64,000 bases of DNA from Trissonchulus latispiculum (GCA_030248195.1 JASAND010008784.1:1-64000); one strand, 5' to 3'. Shown: positions 1 through 10,929, counted from the stretch's first letter. Notes: generated by a model not told the origin, from the letters alone. Program-made: numbers and translations.

Positions 1-1
1 T

Positions 2-322
2 TCTCTAACCTCTGACCGGCTGAATCTAACCCCAATTCCGGCCACAAGGTGGAACCGGGAATCTCACTTGTCTAGATCCAGCCGTTCCACCCTTTCTCAA
101 CTACGGGTTGGGGGCTTCTGCCCTATTCTGAACTGGTATCTCCATAGAATCGGGGCAGCAAACGATCCCAGCTGCCCATTTTGCCCTGGCACCGAGGATA
201 CCCTTTCCCACGCTATCCTCACCTGCCCCAGAGGCGACCGCCTACGCCTCGTCCACCTAGGCCCTAATCCATCTCTCGTCTGTCCTGTGGGAGAAACCAG
301 GGGAGGTCATTGCCTACCTTGA
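2..322 (+). pseudogene. 3' end of a non-LTR retrotransposon ORF2 (C-terminal zinc-knuckle region)
   Basis: The frame is open from the window edge to the stop at 320-322, giving about 106 residues. It reads as the C-terminal tail of a LINE polyprotein of the jockey/I/R1 type. The pattern is QLR-x-GG, then Y-L-H-R-I-G-A-x-DPSCPFC, then HAILTCP, which gives the C-x2-C-x8-H-x4-C knuckle seen at the end of many LINE ORF2 proteins. The RT and endonuclease must lie left of the window. A short 3' UTR (323-387) and an ACA-repeat tail follow, as expected for a LINE 3' end. The element appears inserted into the RTE-like LINE at 406-1552. The exact clade cannot be settled from 106 residues. Confidence 0.75.
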
Positions 323-387
323 TGGGTGCGGGCGTCTCCAGTAGATGTCCGAGCCGATTGACGATCGTCAGGTGGTTGGAAGCAGTC

Positions 388-405
388 ACAACAACAACAA
401 CAACA
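388..405 (+). repeat. (ACA)6 3' tail of the LINE
   Basis: Six ACA units directly follow the 3' UTR of the LINE at 2-322. Simple 3-bp tails end many I/jockey-type LINEs, so this is read as the element's 3' terminus and the insertion junction with the RTE-like LINE. Confidence 0.7.
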
Positions 406-1552
406 TTTTTAGGGCAATGCAAAGCAGAGAAATGCCCCTGTAGTTCCCACAATTACTGCGATCTCCTTTCTTGTGTATGGGCACGATGATAGCAGTTCTC
501 CAAGCGTCTGGGATGGACTCGCTACGCCAGATCAGTCGGAACAACTTGACCAGGATGTCAACAATCGAATCTCCACCTGCCATAAATACCTCCGGGGGGA
601 TCCCGTCGATTCCAGCAGCTTTATTTGCCATTAGAGCATTTACCACAGTAATAATCTCTTCTCGACTGGGTGGCAGGGAGTGATTGACAGCATCGTATTC
701 CCCTTTGTACGGCAGATCTTCATCGCTCAGTGGATCGTTAGGCGGTGCAGCATTCAACAGATCTTCAAAGTGACCTTGCCACCGCTTTGCTTGATCTTCT
801 GGTTTACTCAGAATGACCCCATTTTTATCTCTGATGGGACAAGTTAGCCGTGAATTGCATTTTGACAAATGTCTGATTTTGTCGAATAACTTTCCATAGT
901 CATGGGTCGTAGCACAACGGTTGAGGTCAATGGCTGCGTGTTTCCAAAATTCTTCTAGGTCACGCTGCATGCCGCCGTCTAGATGTTTCTTCAGAATCGG
1001 GCGCTTGCTTTGTTCTGCCGAGGCGAAACGTTTTGCTACTTGAACAGTGTCTTCCGTAACCCACCGGACTTGTTTCTTAGGTCTACGGGGGAGAGACTGA
1101 AGCTCTGATTTAATGATTTGAGAGAAGCTGTCCCACGCAACGTTAATGTTATCATCTGAAACATATGAAAGAGCACCGAAGCGATTCCGAAGGTTGAGTT
1201 GGAAGCGATCGCGGATTTCAGGAATTTTCAACGGGGCTGCATTTGGCGTTGCATTCGTTGAGGCAGTCCTAGCTGTGCTCAGTTTGAAACGAACTCTAAA
1301 CACTACCATTGCATGGTCAGAAGGGAGGGTGTTGCCCCAATAAGACCTGCAATTGTTAACTGCGCTACGCCATCGTTTGTTTGTGAGCATGTGGTCGAGC
1401 TGATAGAAGTCCCGGCATCCGGGACTTGCCCATGTCTCTAGATGACGTTGTCGGTGCTTATAATTAGTACTACAAACAAACAGCGAGAACAACTGCGCAA
1501 ACGAGATTAGCCTAGAGCCGTTGTCAGTCCGAGTCCCAAGCGCGAAAGGCCC
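406..1552 (-). pseudogene. RTE-like non-LTR retrotransposon fragment (endonuclease C-terminus, linker, start of RT)
   Basis: One minus-strand frame of about 380 codons is open. In order it shows the end of an apurinic-type endonuclease (TDNGSRL, TWASPG, QLDHML, then the catalytic-type SDH in LPSDHAMVV), a long linker, and the first RT blocks (KAAGIDGIPPE, then IIVPIHKKGDRSNCGNYRGI). The frame stops being LINE-like after GISLLCIALK, where it reads into the (ACA)n tail of the + strand LINE. The catalytic FADD-type block is absent, so the RT is dead. The 5' side is truncated near 1552, before the first endonuclease motifs, which is normal for LINE copies. The remaining RT should lie left of the window if this is a nested insertion. 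Confidence 0.85.
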
Positions 1553-1554
1553 AA

Positions 1555-1593
1555 CACATATATATATATATATCATATCATATCATATCATAT
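1555..1593. repeat. (TA)n and (CATAT)n microsatellite
   Basis: A TA run is followed by four CATAT-type units. It marks the 5' truncation point of the RTE-like LINE and the start of the next repeat family. Confidence 0.9.
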
Positions 1594-1599
1594 AGGCCC

Positions 1600-2240
1600 A
1601 ACACAACATTCATAGGGGTCGCGGCAGCGACCCCTATAATATGTGTCAAAAGTCCCTGGAGACACCGTAAAATAAGCTGCGCAGAGGCTGCGCAAAATCC
1701 TGCGCAGATTTCATGCGCAAATTGTAGAGCACATCGAGTTTAGTATGTGTGCGAAGTTTCAGCCCCGTATCACTTTCCGTTAAAAAGTTGTGCCCCGGAC
1801 CGGTTATGGCGGCGATGTTTTTTTTCCGGTTTCTCCTATTTAATGGTCGTATTGTCCTGACTTTCCGCCTCTTTCACGTAATCTGCAGCGGAGGCCGGAC
1901 CTAAAGGGGTATAGGGTCTGGTAGCACCCCATGCGCCATTTAAGAATCGCTACTTTTTTTGCGCCGCAGGTGCGCCACAACGCCGCAGCGGCGCCGCAAA
2001 GTCGGCTCAGAGCGAAAAGTGACCATTTTTGTGGTCGCTGCGCAGCTCGAACGTTAAGAGCTGGAGCCGATTTCTTTTTATATTCAGAAACTACATATAT
2101 TGAACTAACTAAATAGCTAAGTCTCGTTTCTCTATCACTTCCCATGCGACCACAGTGGCCGGTCAAAAATGGTGAAAATTCGAAAAATGAAAAATCGAAA
2201 TTTCTCGCGGTGTATTCAACTTAGAAAGCTCAATTCTTTC
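1600..2240. repeat. GC-rich repeat block related to the foldback element at 11539-12950
   Basis: The block opens with a perfect 11-bp stem (1612-1622 with 1627-1637, loop GGCA), then repeated GCGCAG/CTGCGC motifs (1676-1725), then a segment at 1943-2090 rich in GCCGCA. The same three modules recur at 12410-12515 and, in both orientations, at 11848-11980 and 12530-12640 inside the foldback element. This is therefore the same non-autonomous family, here joined to tandem arrays. No gene is seen. Confidence 0.7.
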
Positions 2241-2244
2241 ATAC

Positions 2245-2672
2245 AAAGGTTTTCTGGCACGGCGAATTGATTCCCGTAAGCAGTTTTGCCGTCGGACCCA
2301 CCCATATTGCTGGGCTGGTTCCACTTTGCTGTCGGGAGGGTCAAGTCGGTACCGACTTCCAAGAACACCATATAGGACTGTGCATAGCCTCTCAAAACTT
2401 TGTCCATAGGGGTTTTCTGGTGCGCCCAGCTCATTTCCGGTGTCCGTTTTGCCGTCCGACCCACCCATTTTGCTGGGCTGGTTCCACTTTGCTGTCGGGA
2501 GGGTCAAGTCGGTACCGACTTACAAGAACACCATATAGGACTGTGCATGGCCTCTCAAAACTTAGTCTATAGAGGTTTTCTGGTGCGCCCAGCTCATTCC
2601 CGGAGTCCGTTTTGCCGTCCGACCCACCCATTTTGCTGGACTGGCTCCACTTTGCCGTTTGAAGGGTAAATC
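2245..2672. repeat. 163-bp tandem repeat, about 2.6 copies
   Basis: The phrase GGTTTTCTGG recurs at 2248, 2411 and 2574, a period of 163 bp, with matching sequence between (GCCGTCCGACCCACCCA and GGGTCAAGTCGGTACCGACT recur in register). Several overlapping frames are open on both strands only because the repeat lacks stops. Confidence 0.85.
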
Positions 2673-2679
2673 GGGTAGG

Positions 2680-3540
2680 GGGTCAAGTGGTCAAAAATAA
2701 GATTTTTCAAAAGTGGTCAAATTTGGTACCAAATGAAAGCCCGCATCGAACTGAGCAACTTTTGTCATAGAATTGCATGCTCAAAGTGGCTGTAGAGTGC
2801 TGTGGTAGGGTGGGGGCGGGGACTTGGTGATATTGGGTCAAAAAATTTTTCAAAAGTGGTCAAATTTGGTACCAAATGAAAGCCCGCATCGAACTGAGCA
2901 ACTTTTGTCATAGAATTGCATGCTCAAAGTGGCTGTAGAGTGCTGTGGTAGGGTGGGGGCGGGGACTTAGGTGATATTGGGTCAAAAATAAAATTTTTCA
3001 AAAGTGGTCAAATTTGGTACCAAATGAAAGCCCGCATCGAACTGAGCAACTTTTGTCATAGAAGTGCGTACCTAAAGTGGCTGTAGAGGGCTGTGGTGGG
3101 GTGGGGTTGGGACCTAGGCGATTTTGGGTCAAAAATTAAAATTTTCAAAAGTGGTCAAATTTGGTACCAAATGAAAGCCCGCATCGAACTGAGCAACTTT
3201 TGTCATAGAAGTGCGTACCTAAAGTGGCTGTAGAGGGCTGTGGTGGGGTGGGGTGGGGACTTAGGCGATTTTGGGTCAAAAATTAAAATTTTCAAAAGTG
3301 GTCAAATTTGGTACCAAATGAAAGCCCGCATCGAACTGAGCAACTTTTGTCATAGAAGTGCGTACCTAAAGTGGCTGTAGAGGCCTGTGGTGGGGTGGGG
3401 TAGGGACTCAGGCGATTTTGGGTCAAAAATTAAAATTTTCAAAAGTGGTCAAATTTCGAGTCAAATGAAGGCCCGCATCGAACTGAACAACTTTCGCCAT
3501 AGAACCACCCACCCAAACTTGCTGTGTCGGATTTATATAC
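2680..3540. repeat. 147-bp minisatellite, about 6 copies
   Basis: GTGGTCAAATTTGGTACC or a close variant starts at 2713, 2856, 3004, 3151, 3298 and 3445, giving periods of 143-148 bp, mostly 147. Late units are nearly identical. Diverged single units in reverse orientation occur inside the foldback element at about 12095-12400, so the array appears to have expanded from a transposon-internal module. Confidence 0.9.
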
Positions 3541-3621
3541 TTTCTTTCTCAACCGGATTAAACGACAGACATAGGCCCAACACACATATTATCCCCTTTT
3601 GTGCGGAGCATTTTTGTTACT

Positions 3622-3690
<69 letters not shown>
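3490..3690. repeat. Foldback-family flank ending in a (TA)n tract
   Basis: The segment 3545-3625 is the reverse complement of 11985-12065 (shared words include GGCCCAACACACATATTATC). It runs into about 32 TA units (3624-3687). Confidence 0.85.
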
Positions 3691-4529
3691 TACGTACACA
3701 TGGAACAGAACTGGAAATAAGACAACAATCACCTTCTCAGCTTCGCAAATAGCACTATTCCAATCAGTTACATCGAAGAAGGTATCTTCAATAGGGAGAA
3801 TGGATTTGTTAGTCACAATACGGTATCGAAGCTCTGAGAGCTCACCCACAATATTCTTTGTATCCTCAATCCCCGCCTGAAAATAAACAGCTATTATACA
3901 AGTCTAGTCACCAGAGAACTGTTCGAGCACCGTTTAACATCGATTTCTCAAAAACAATCCAATGGATTCGCGACTTCTGGCGGGATGAAAATTCGCACTA
4001 TTGCGTAGGGACGTTGTTCTTTGTTTGAGCTAAACTAAAACATCTGCAGTTGCGAGAAAACGCAGTGTAAAGAAATTCGTGTCACCGCAAATCTGGTGGA
4101 TTTTCTGGAACATTAAGACCTGTTGAGCCAAATCCGAAAAATGTCCATCTACCCACATGTCCTTCATATCACGGCACAAAAAACTTGTAGCCGATTTTAC
4201 CGGTTTGAGAAATCGACGTTCAAAAATCTTTGGTCTATCTATATTTCGCCTTTACTACAGAAAACTTTTTGCCATTTTTGCTAATTTTGCCATTTTCCTA
4301 AGCACAGGTATATAAATGCCCTAATATAAGCTTTAAAACGATAGCTCCTTCCAACTCCCAAAATTGCGAAAGTTATAGTGTTTCAAACAAATCACCACAA
4401 AAGCACTGCGCAACAGGATACCACCAGTTTAAATATCAAACAGAGGCCGAGATTGACCCGTAGATACGTGGCATTCGAGCTGAGAGACCGACAGAAGACA
4501 GCCATACAGAGTCAAATTATCATTCAGCA
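3691..4529. other. Intergenic, no gene recognised
   Basis: AT-rich sequence with short non-conserved open frames. No motif, long repeat or RNA gene was recognised. Confidence 0.5.
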
Positions 4530-4835
4530 GGGCCGTATCCACGATATTGAAAAGGAGGGGTTCCAACCCGAAAAGGGGGGGTCCAGACGTAATTTTTCTG
4601 AAAATGGCCAAATAAATTAGGGCAAAAATATTTAAAATTTCAAAATTTTACGAAAATCTGGGGTCCAGACCAGGGGCGTATCCAGGATTTTGAAAAGGAG
4701 GGGGTTTTGACAAAATATTACAGAAAAGGAAGAGGTTTTGACAAAATTTACCCACTTTGTAATGGAGTATTGATAAAATACAACCCAAAAGGAGGGGGTT
4801 TCAACCACCAAACCCCACCCCTGGATATCTGAGAT
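4530..4835. repeat. GGGGCGTATCCAGG-type repeat, two adjacent copies
   Basis: Two related copies begin near 4532 (CCGTATCCACGATATTGAAA) and 4672 (GGCGTATCCAGGATTTTGAA), each followed by GGAGGGG and a GGGTCCAGAC-like stretch. The GGCGKATCCAGG word is also the terminal repeat of the MITE at 44617-45006. Termini are not clear enough to call a complete element. Confidence 0.55.
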
Positions 4836-5438
4836 AGATTATCCATTATTACTACAGATTTTATGCAAAAAATTATCGTATTTTTGAAAAGTTTTTTGGT
4901 TTAAATTTTAGAAAAAATCTCGGGCAAGACCGGCAAAGTTTCAAAAAATAACTGGTTTTTGCAAATATGCGCATACAAAAAATACCGGGAAGGGGGTGAT
5001 GTCGGGAGGCAGATGGTTGCGGTGTTCGGAATTATAAGAATTGTAATTGCAGGTCTGTTGCGCGGGCTTTTCCAAAAAATAGGAATAAAAATAGGAATTT
5101 TACCATCAAAAAATAGGAATAAATAGGAATATTTTGGTCAAAAAATAGGAAAAAATAGGAATTCCCAGGCTTAAAATGAAGGCTTAATTGTTGGTTTTTA
5201 CCAACAGAGCAATTATATCATGGTATTTATAGAGTTTTTTCGGGGTGGGATCGGCGCGGCGGGAAGTTTGTTTTGCAAAAATGAGCCAAAAATTGGCATT
5301 TTGGCGATTTTGCAGTACAAACTCCTAAAGTTCAAATCCTCCAATACCTGGACTAGGACTTGGACTAGGACTAGGGCAAGAAAATAGCAATTTTTACGAA
5401 AACATCTCCGGCGAAGCAAAATTTTGGAAAAAATGTGC
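4836..5438. other. AT-rich spacer with TAGGAA and GGACTAGGACTT short repeats
   Basis: Contains a run of AAAAATAGGAA words (5070-5170) that recurs at 6703-6795, and a degenerate 6-bp repeat around 5345-5375. No coding sequence recognised. Confidence 0.5.
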
Positions 5439-5790
5439 CTTTAAATTAGTGATGGGCACTGGATATCCGGATATCCGTCTACATTTCAAACAAAGTAATG
5501 ACAAATTAGCAAATTTCTGACAAAAATTTCAAAAAATTTTAAATATATATTTTTCAAAAATTTCTCTGAAATTATTTTTGAAACCAAGGTCGTGGCTTGG
5601 CTTTATGATAGAAATTCACAGCGTACTGGTTATTTGACAGAGAAATTAGAAATTTAACTGCAAAATCGAAAAAATTTCTTGAACTTAAGTTTGGAATAGG
5701 CGGATAACCGGATATCCAGGTATCCGTTAACGAAAAATAGGCATATATCCGGATATGAAATAATATCCGGTTCCCATCACTACTTTAAAT
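5439..5790. mobile_element. hAT-type MITE with perfect 8-bp target-site duplication
   Basis: The element spans 5447-5782 (336 bp). Its ends are TAGTGATGGG and its reverse complement CCCATCACTA, followed inward by GGATATCCGG-rich subterminal repeats on both sides. CTTTAAAT flanks it exactly on the left (5439-5446) and right (5783-5790). An 8-bp duplication plus a TAGTGATGGG-type terminus is diagnostic of the hAT superfamily. It has no transposase frame, so it is non-autonomous. Confidence 0.93.
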
Positions 5791-7334
5791 GGATTTTAAA
5801 TGTCTCGAGAGATTGTATGTAACTCTGATTTTTAATTTGATGAACGGTGCTTGTCGTAATTTTAGGTATTTGAACCACTGATATCATCGGATTAATATTT
5901 GAAGCTGAAATATTTGACCACTCGGCCAATGGGGAATCTGGGGCGATGCTATTAAAACTGGTTGAGTTTAAATCTGGGTTTAACCAGGGTTGGTCACCGG
6001 CGGGAACTGGGAACCGGAATATACAAGAAATAACGTTTTTCTGTTTTTTTCGAAGCCTTCGAAGAAAACTAGCTAGTGTTTCTGGTAGGTTGGATAGTTT
6101 TTGAAAACTTTTGGTAAAATTAGAAATTTCCCGAATTTCTTGTCTTGTGTGCACTCTTTCAAGCGACAAAAAGAGACAATTACTGAAAAATATCAGTGAA
6201 AGGGCTCCAGAAAATTGCTACTGGCTCTCAATTTCGGAGAACTCTCTAATCTTTGTTGAGATCCCCGCCCCCAGACCCCCCCCCCCGGCAATTACTTGTA
6301 TCGCTACTTTATCTGTGGGTTGCAATCTATCATTTAAAAACTAAAAATGCTAGAACTAAAACACAAACACCCAAGGTTAAAGCATACCCAACTACCAAAA
6401 ATTTGGGAGCTTAACTTAATCCGTGTGGATTCTTTATAACCAAGAATTTATAAAACAGGAAAATGTTGTTGCAACGGTAGTATAAAAGCTTCTAATCTTT
6501 CAACGAAAATGCATACTGTTAGTTAGAGGACCAATAAGCAAAACTAAGACCAGGACGTTTTAAAAACAAGGAAAATACAATTGCGCCGAAGGCGCAAAAT
6601 TTTTTTCAAAAACTATTGTCATTCAAAACTTAAAGAAAGTTTTTGTGTTCTGTTTAACAAAAATAACCAAGATCCAATGATAATTTACTCTGGTCAAATA
6701 GAAAAAATAGGAAAAATTAGGAATTTCGGCTGAAAATAGGAATAAATAGGAATGTCTCGAAAAAATAGGAAAAAATAGGAAAAATAGGAACCGCAACATG
6801 CCTGTAATTGATATGCACCTAGTCTGGGCCGGCGCAGTGGTCTCATTGTAGGGGGTATACTTCAGACGAAAAAGTAGGGGCGGAGCTGCTTTAAATCTAA
6901 CGAATATATTATAATGTAACAATTTAACGTATTTTTTCCAAAATTCCAAATTTCGATCCAAAAATGTCAAAAATCTACAAAACGTTTTGCAAAATTTCGC
7001 CCCAGTCGGGACAGGGCTAGCCTCCCGGGACGAAGCCAGGACACCGCGTGTCGCATATTATACATACGGCACATGCATACGTACACAAAATGTACACAAA
7101 AACACAATCCCAATTTTGAAAACCCATGATTAATGCTATTATATATTACATCAGCTTACTGTTACTAAAAGAAGAACACTCACATCTCCATGAATATTCA
7201 CTATGCTGCTTCGATTTCTGCAAAGAGTATCAATCACATTTGCCAAAATGGTAGGCATGCGCTCTTTGATGGTGTTGTACGCAAACGATCTAAAATACCA
7301 AGCAAAAACTAAAAAGAAATTAAAACACAGCACA
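5791..7334. other. AT-rich stretch without a recognised gene
   Basis: Holds a second run of AAAATAGGAA words (6703-6795) and a perfect GC hairpin (TTGCGCC at 6581-6587, loop GAA, GGCGCAA at 6591-6597). Short open frames show no recognisable domain. Confidence 0.5.
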
Positions 7335-7660
7335 AAAATCAACCAACAAGTGGTGGGGAAAACCAATAACCCGATCGATTAGGGTGAGTTAACGGGCTCA
7401 AGTTTTGCATGCAATTTAGCAGGCCCATCCCTCGTACCACACAAAATTTAAGCCCAATCGTACTATCTTCGACATTTTGAAAATTTCGGAATTTTCGACA
7501 AACCGTCCCATAACATCTATTCGCAGTCCTGTGAAGTTGGCAAGGAGCCAGCAATATTTTAAAAAACGTCCACAGGCATACGTGTAGCAAGTTTAATGAG
7601 CTCTTTCAAATGAACAGAAATTCGAAACTTCGCAATTTTTGCTAGCCGGTAAAAACCTGG
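7335..7660 (-). mobile_element. Diverged internal fragment of the TATAG/GGGAAAAACCC element family
   Basis: Reads AAGTGGTGGGGAAAACCAAT, then GGGCTCAAGTTTTGCATGCA, then GGCCCATCCCTCGTACCAC. It matches in order the inner part of the element at 38526-39624 (around 39640 down to 39080). Neither terminal repeat is present. Confidence 0.7.
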
Positions 7661-7666
7661 GCCGCA

Positions 7667-7945
7667 TTGCAAAAGATTCTCCTAAGCCTAGGAGCGCTCC
7701 TAAGTTCAGCTTAGGTGCCCAATTAGGACAATTGGGTTTCAAAAGATTCTCCTAAGCTAGGAGTGCTATCTACCACTCCTAACTTTTCTCCTAAGTTGGC
7801 TGAATTTAAGAGCAGCGCCAGCTAAACTTAGCAGAAATCTTTTGAAACGGGTTTAGGAGGTCTCCTAACTCCCTCCTAGATACGTAGCTTCCAAACATCC
7901 TCCGAAGCACCTTCCTAGGAGGATACTTAGGAGAATTTTTTGCAA
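7667..7945. mobile_element. Small inverted-repeat element rich in CCTAGGAG
   Basis: The left end TTGCAAAAGATTCTCCTAAG (7667-7686) matches the reverse complement of the right end (7926-7945) at 19 of 20 positions. A second inverted pair, TTTCAAAAGATTCTCC (7738 on) and AATCTTTTGAAA (7830 on), is nested inside. No clear target-site duplication. Confidence 0.75.
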
Positions 7946-7978
7946 CTCACTCAAAGATTTTGGCGGATAAACTAGGAC

Positions 7979-8342
7979 CAGGGTTGGGAGTCTCGGTCTC
8001 GGTCTCGCCCAAAAGCCGGTCTCGGTCTCGCTCACCCAAAAGTCTCGGTCTCGGACCGAGACCAAAAATTTTTTGAAAACATCAAATTTCAGCGAAAATT
8101 TTAAGTTAATGCAACGAAAATTAACTGACGAGGTGCTGAAACCGTATGTTCATGGGTTAAAGCCCCTAATACTGTTCCTCAGCCTCAAAAACTGGAAGAA
8201 ATTAAATTTAAGCTTGAAATCGCCAGTCTCGGTCTCGGTCTCGCCCAAAAGCCGAGACTTGGCCAGTCTCGGTATCGGTACCCTGGTCTCGGTCTCGTTC
8301 TCGGTCTCCGTCTCGGTGAAATCTCGGTCTCGCCCAACCCTG
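7979..8342. mobile_element. (GGTCTC)n-rich element with CAGGGTTGGG ends
   Basis: The left end CAGGGTTGGG (7979-7988) is inverted as CCAACCCTG at the right end (8334-8342). Both subterminal zones are packed with GGTCTC hexamers; the middle is ordinary AT-rich DNA. The ends look hAT-like, but the 8-bp flanks do not match, so the classification is tentative. Confidence 0.6.
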
Positions 8343-8858
8343 TAACGTAAATGTGTTCTTCTCCACCGCTACACACAAGTACACATTTAAGGCCACCAAG
8401 TCAACAAAACGAAACCGAAGTCCAATCTAATGAAGAAACGAAAATGGGGAACTTACACATGTTGTGAAATCTTTGAGAAATCACATTTGAAGTTTCATCG
8501 CAATCGTTACATTAATTCAATATTCCCAAGCCAATCAAATCGTTTATAAACACTGATGCTTATATGCCAACCGTAAACTGTATATATGTTTGCCATTTTA
8601 GTCGCGTCAATATAAGCCCAAGAGAAACGTAGCGGCTCATATTAGCCGTTAACATCTTGTCCTCTACTTATTTAGATGTTGGCTCATATTAAACATTTTA
8701 TGTCTTGTCCTTGACATATTTAAATGTCGGACAAAACCCGTATGTTCGTGAATTTTCAATTTCTGTGTTTGTGGGGTTGTCTCACAAAAAGGATTGCTAC
8801 GAAAATTAGAAACCGGATTTTGTAGAAAGCTCTTCGACAAGTTTTAGATATTGTGGTT
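8343..8858. other. Intergenic, no gene recognised
   Basis: Contains a short imperfect direct repeat (GGCTCATATTA at about 8631 and 8680). Nothing else recognised. Confidence 0.45.
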
Positions 8859-9117
8859 GAATTCCCCTTGCCCAATAACCTTTGTATGCAAAATTTCAGC
8901 CTTCCCCAGGTATCTCCAGTCGCTTGAACCAGGAACTGGTTCAATATTGAACCAGTTGAACCAGATCTGGCCAACCACGGGTCGGATCACCAAAGTGACA
9001 CCACCAGTGAATTCCCCTTCCCAATAACCTTTGTATGTAAAATTTCAGCCTTCCAGCTTTTTCCAGTAGCTTGAACCAGGAACTGGTTCAACTTTGAACC
9101 AGTTGAACCAGAAGAAC
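8859..9117. repeat. 150-bp direct repeat carrying an AACTGGTTC palindrome
   Basis: The stretch starting GAATTCCCCTT at 8859 recurs at 9009. Each copy ends in a GAACCAG cluster. In the first copy the half-site AACTGGTTCAAT (8934-8945) is followed at once by its reverse complement (8946-8957), a perfect 24-bp palindrome; the second copy has two mismatches. Confidence 0.85.
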
Positions 9118-9849
9118 CAGGCGAGATACGGTGTCGGCACTATGCTCATCGTGTTCAGCGACCCCGATTTATGGGTACTACCCCAAGGCCGAAAAACGCT
9201 GTTTTTGGCCGTTTTTAGACTATATATTTTAAATTTTCGGACTTAGAAATTTTTCAGCTTGAAGGTGTCCAAAAACGCTATTTTTTCCATTTTTGACCAT
9301 CTATAAAAATCGAACCAGATCGAAATTCGGAAAAACCATAAACTTGCTAAGTACCATTGCCTAGATATTCAAAAAATAGTATAGAAAAATTTTTCCTATG
9401 GGCCGTTCGAAAAATCTAGTTAACACAAAATTGACAAAAATCATGCTGAATACAGAGAAAAAACCCCACTTTCAAACCCGTAAGAGAAAGTCGATTTTTC
9501 CAAAGTTTGGTATGATTTTTTTCTTTTTTTATTATTTTCGGCAGCTTAAGCGTCTTAAGCGTATTCATTTTTTCCGGGCGAGTTTGGTATCATTCGAAAG
9601 CTCTTGGCCTGGAGATTTCAAAAATGTAAATATTAGCACTTAATTCCTTCCCGTTAATTAGTTATGCCTAATTAGCACTTTTCAAAATCCGCAAAGTGCC
9701 TTTATAGCTCATATTATGGGGGCTCTCCGAGCTCCCCCATGATACGTAATAAAATGAAAGAGAAACTCACCCTCGTTTTTTTCCAGAAAGGACATCCATC
9801 ATTGGCCTACAGCCTAGATCGCACTTAATCTATACACAAACATCAAAAG
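9118..9849. other. Spacer, no gene recognised
   Basis: Starts with a phrase (ACTATGCTCATCGTGTTCAG near 9139) shared with 28535, so part is dispersed repeat. No coding evidence. Confidence 0.45.
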
Positions 9850-10929
9850 TATAGTCAAGCGGGAAAAACCCACTTTTTCTTTCTTGAACCAGAACTTTCG
9901 ACTTTGATAGCACAACTTTGATACTACATTTAATTAGGGATTGCCCTAAGCTTTCGAATGAACTATAGTTTGTCTCTGTAGGCAATGCCGTTATGGAGAA
10001 GTTAAAGTTTTCCGTGTCGGGAAAAATCCCAATGCGGGAAAAACCCAAAGGCGGAAAACCCACCCGGATTTTTTTGCTGGAAGTGTGCCAGAACAATTTT
10101 GACGGTGCCATTCGTAAGTCCGGATTGCTTTTTGTAGGTCTACATCGAAAAATACCAACATTTTTGAAAAATTTCAGAAAAAATTGAATTTTGAAAATTT
10201 TGTATGTTTAACACGTAAACATTGTTTTATTAAAAACAGTTTATTATTTTCGGCAGCTTAAGCGTCCTATAGTGTAAAAAATTACGTTTTTATTGTATTT
10301 AGAGCCAAATCTGACCCATTTTAAGGCAAAAATAAGCATTTTTGGCCAAAATAAAATCATTGGCTTGAAATGCCGCCATGTCCGATTTTTACCCCCTGGA
10401 GCACCCACAACAGAACGAACCCAGGTAAAACCTACACCAGTTTGATCTATAGGCTCTATTAAACACGTGAATGTAATAGTTTGACCTTTCCTGCTAATGG
10501 TTTGAAAAATATTCTGTTTTGGAAAGTGGGTTTTTCCCGAATGTTGGTTTTTTCCCCGCCAACTCTAGGTTACGCCCAGGTCTCACCGGAGGGGTCAGAG
10601 CAGTATGGCATATCTCATCGTGAAGCGAACGCTTACCCTACACGCACATATAATCCGTTTTGGTCTAGGTCTTTCCAGTAGTTCAGGGAGGGTGGCCCGG
10701 CAAAGTTTGTCAAATTTTGGCACTTGCAGGGACCAAAATTTTCGAAAATTTCAAAGTCCCAAAAAATTCGCAGGGAAGCAGAGGGAGCGACAATAATACA
10801 GCTTCTATAGGGTTATTTTGGATGCTCTTCAAGATAGGCTATTAAAATCCTATATAGATCATACGGCTAAGCCCACACTGAGGGTGGGTTTTTCCCGCAA
10901 ATTCGAGTGGGTTTTTCCGCTTGACAATA
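9850..10929. mobile_element. TATAG/GGGAAAAACCC inverted-repeat element, copy A
   Basis: The left end reads TATAGTCAAGCGGGAAAAAC (from 9850). The right end (about 10906-10929) is its near reverse complement, GTGGGTTTTTCCGCTTGACA, followed by ATA. Further GGGAAAAACCC words occur internally. No transposase. It belongs with 38526-39624. Confidence 0.8.

Noticed and set aside
2163..2669. Several overlapping frames of about 100 codons on both strands
   Set aside because: They are read-throughs of the 163-bp tandem repeat.
3599..3880. Coding frames over (TA)n, also at 48046-48243 and 50039-50236
   Set aside because: The protein is IY repeats from a dinucleotide microsatellite.
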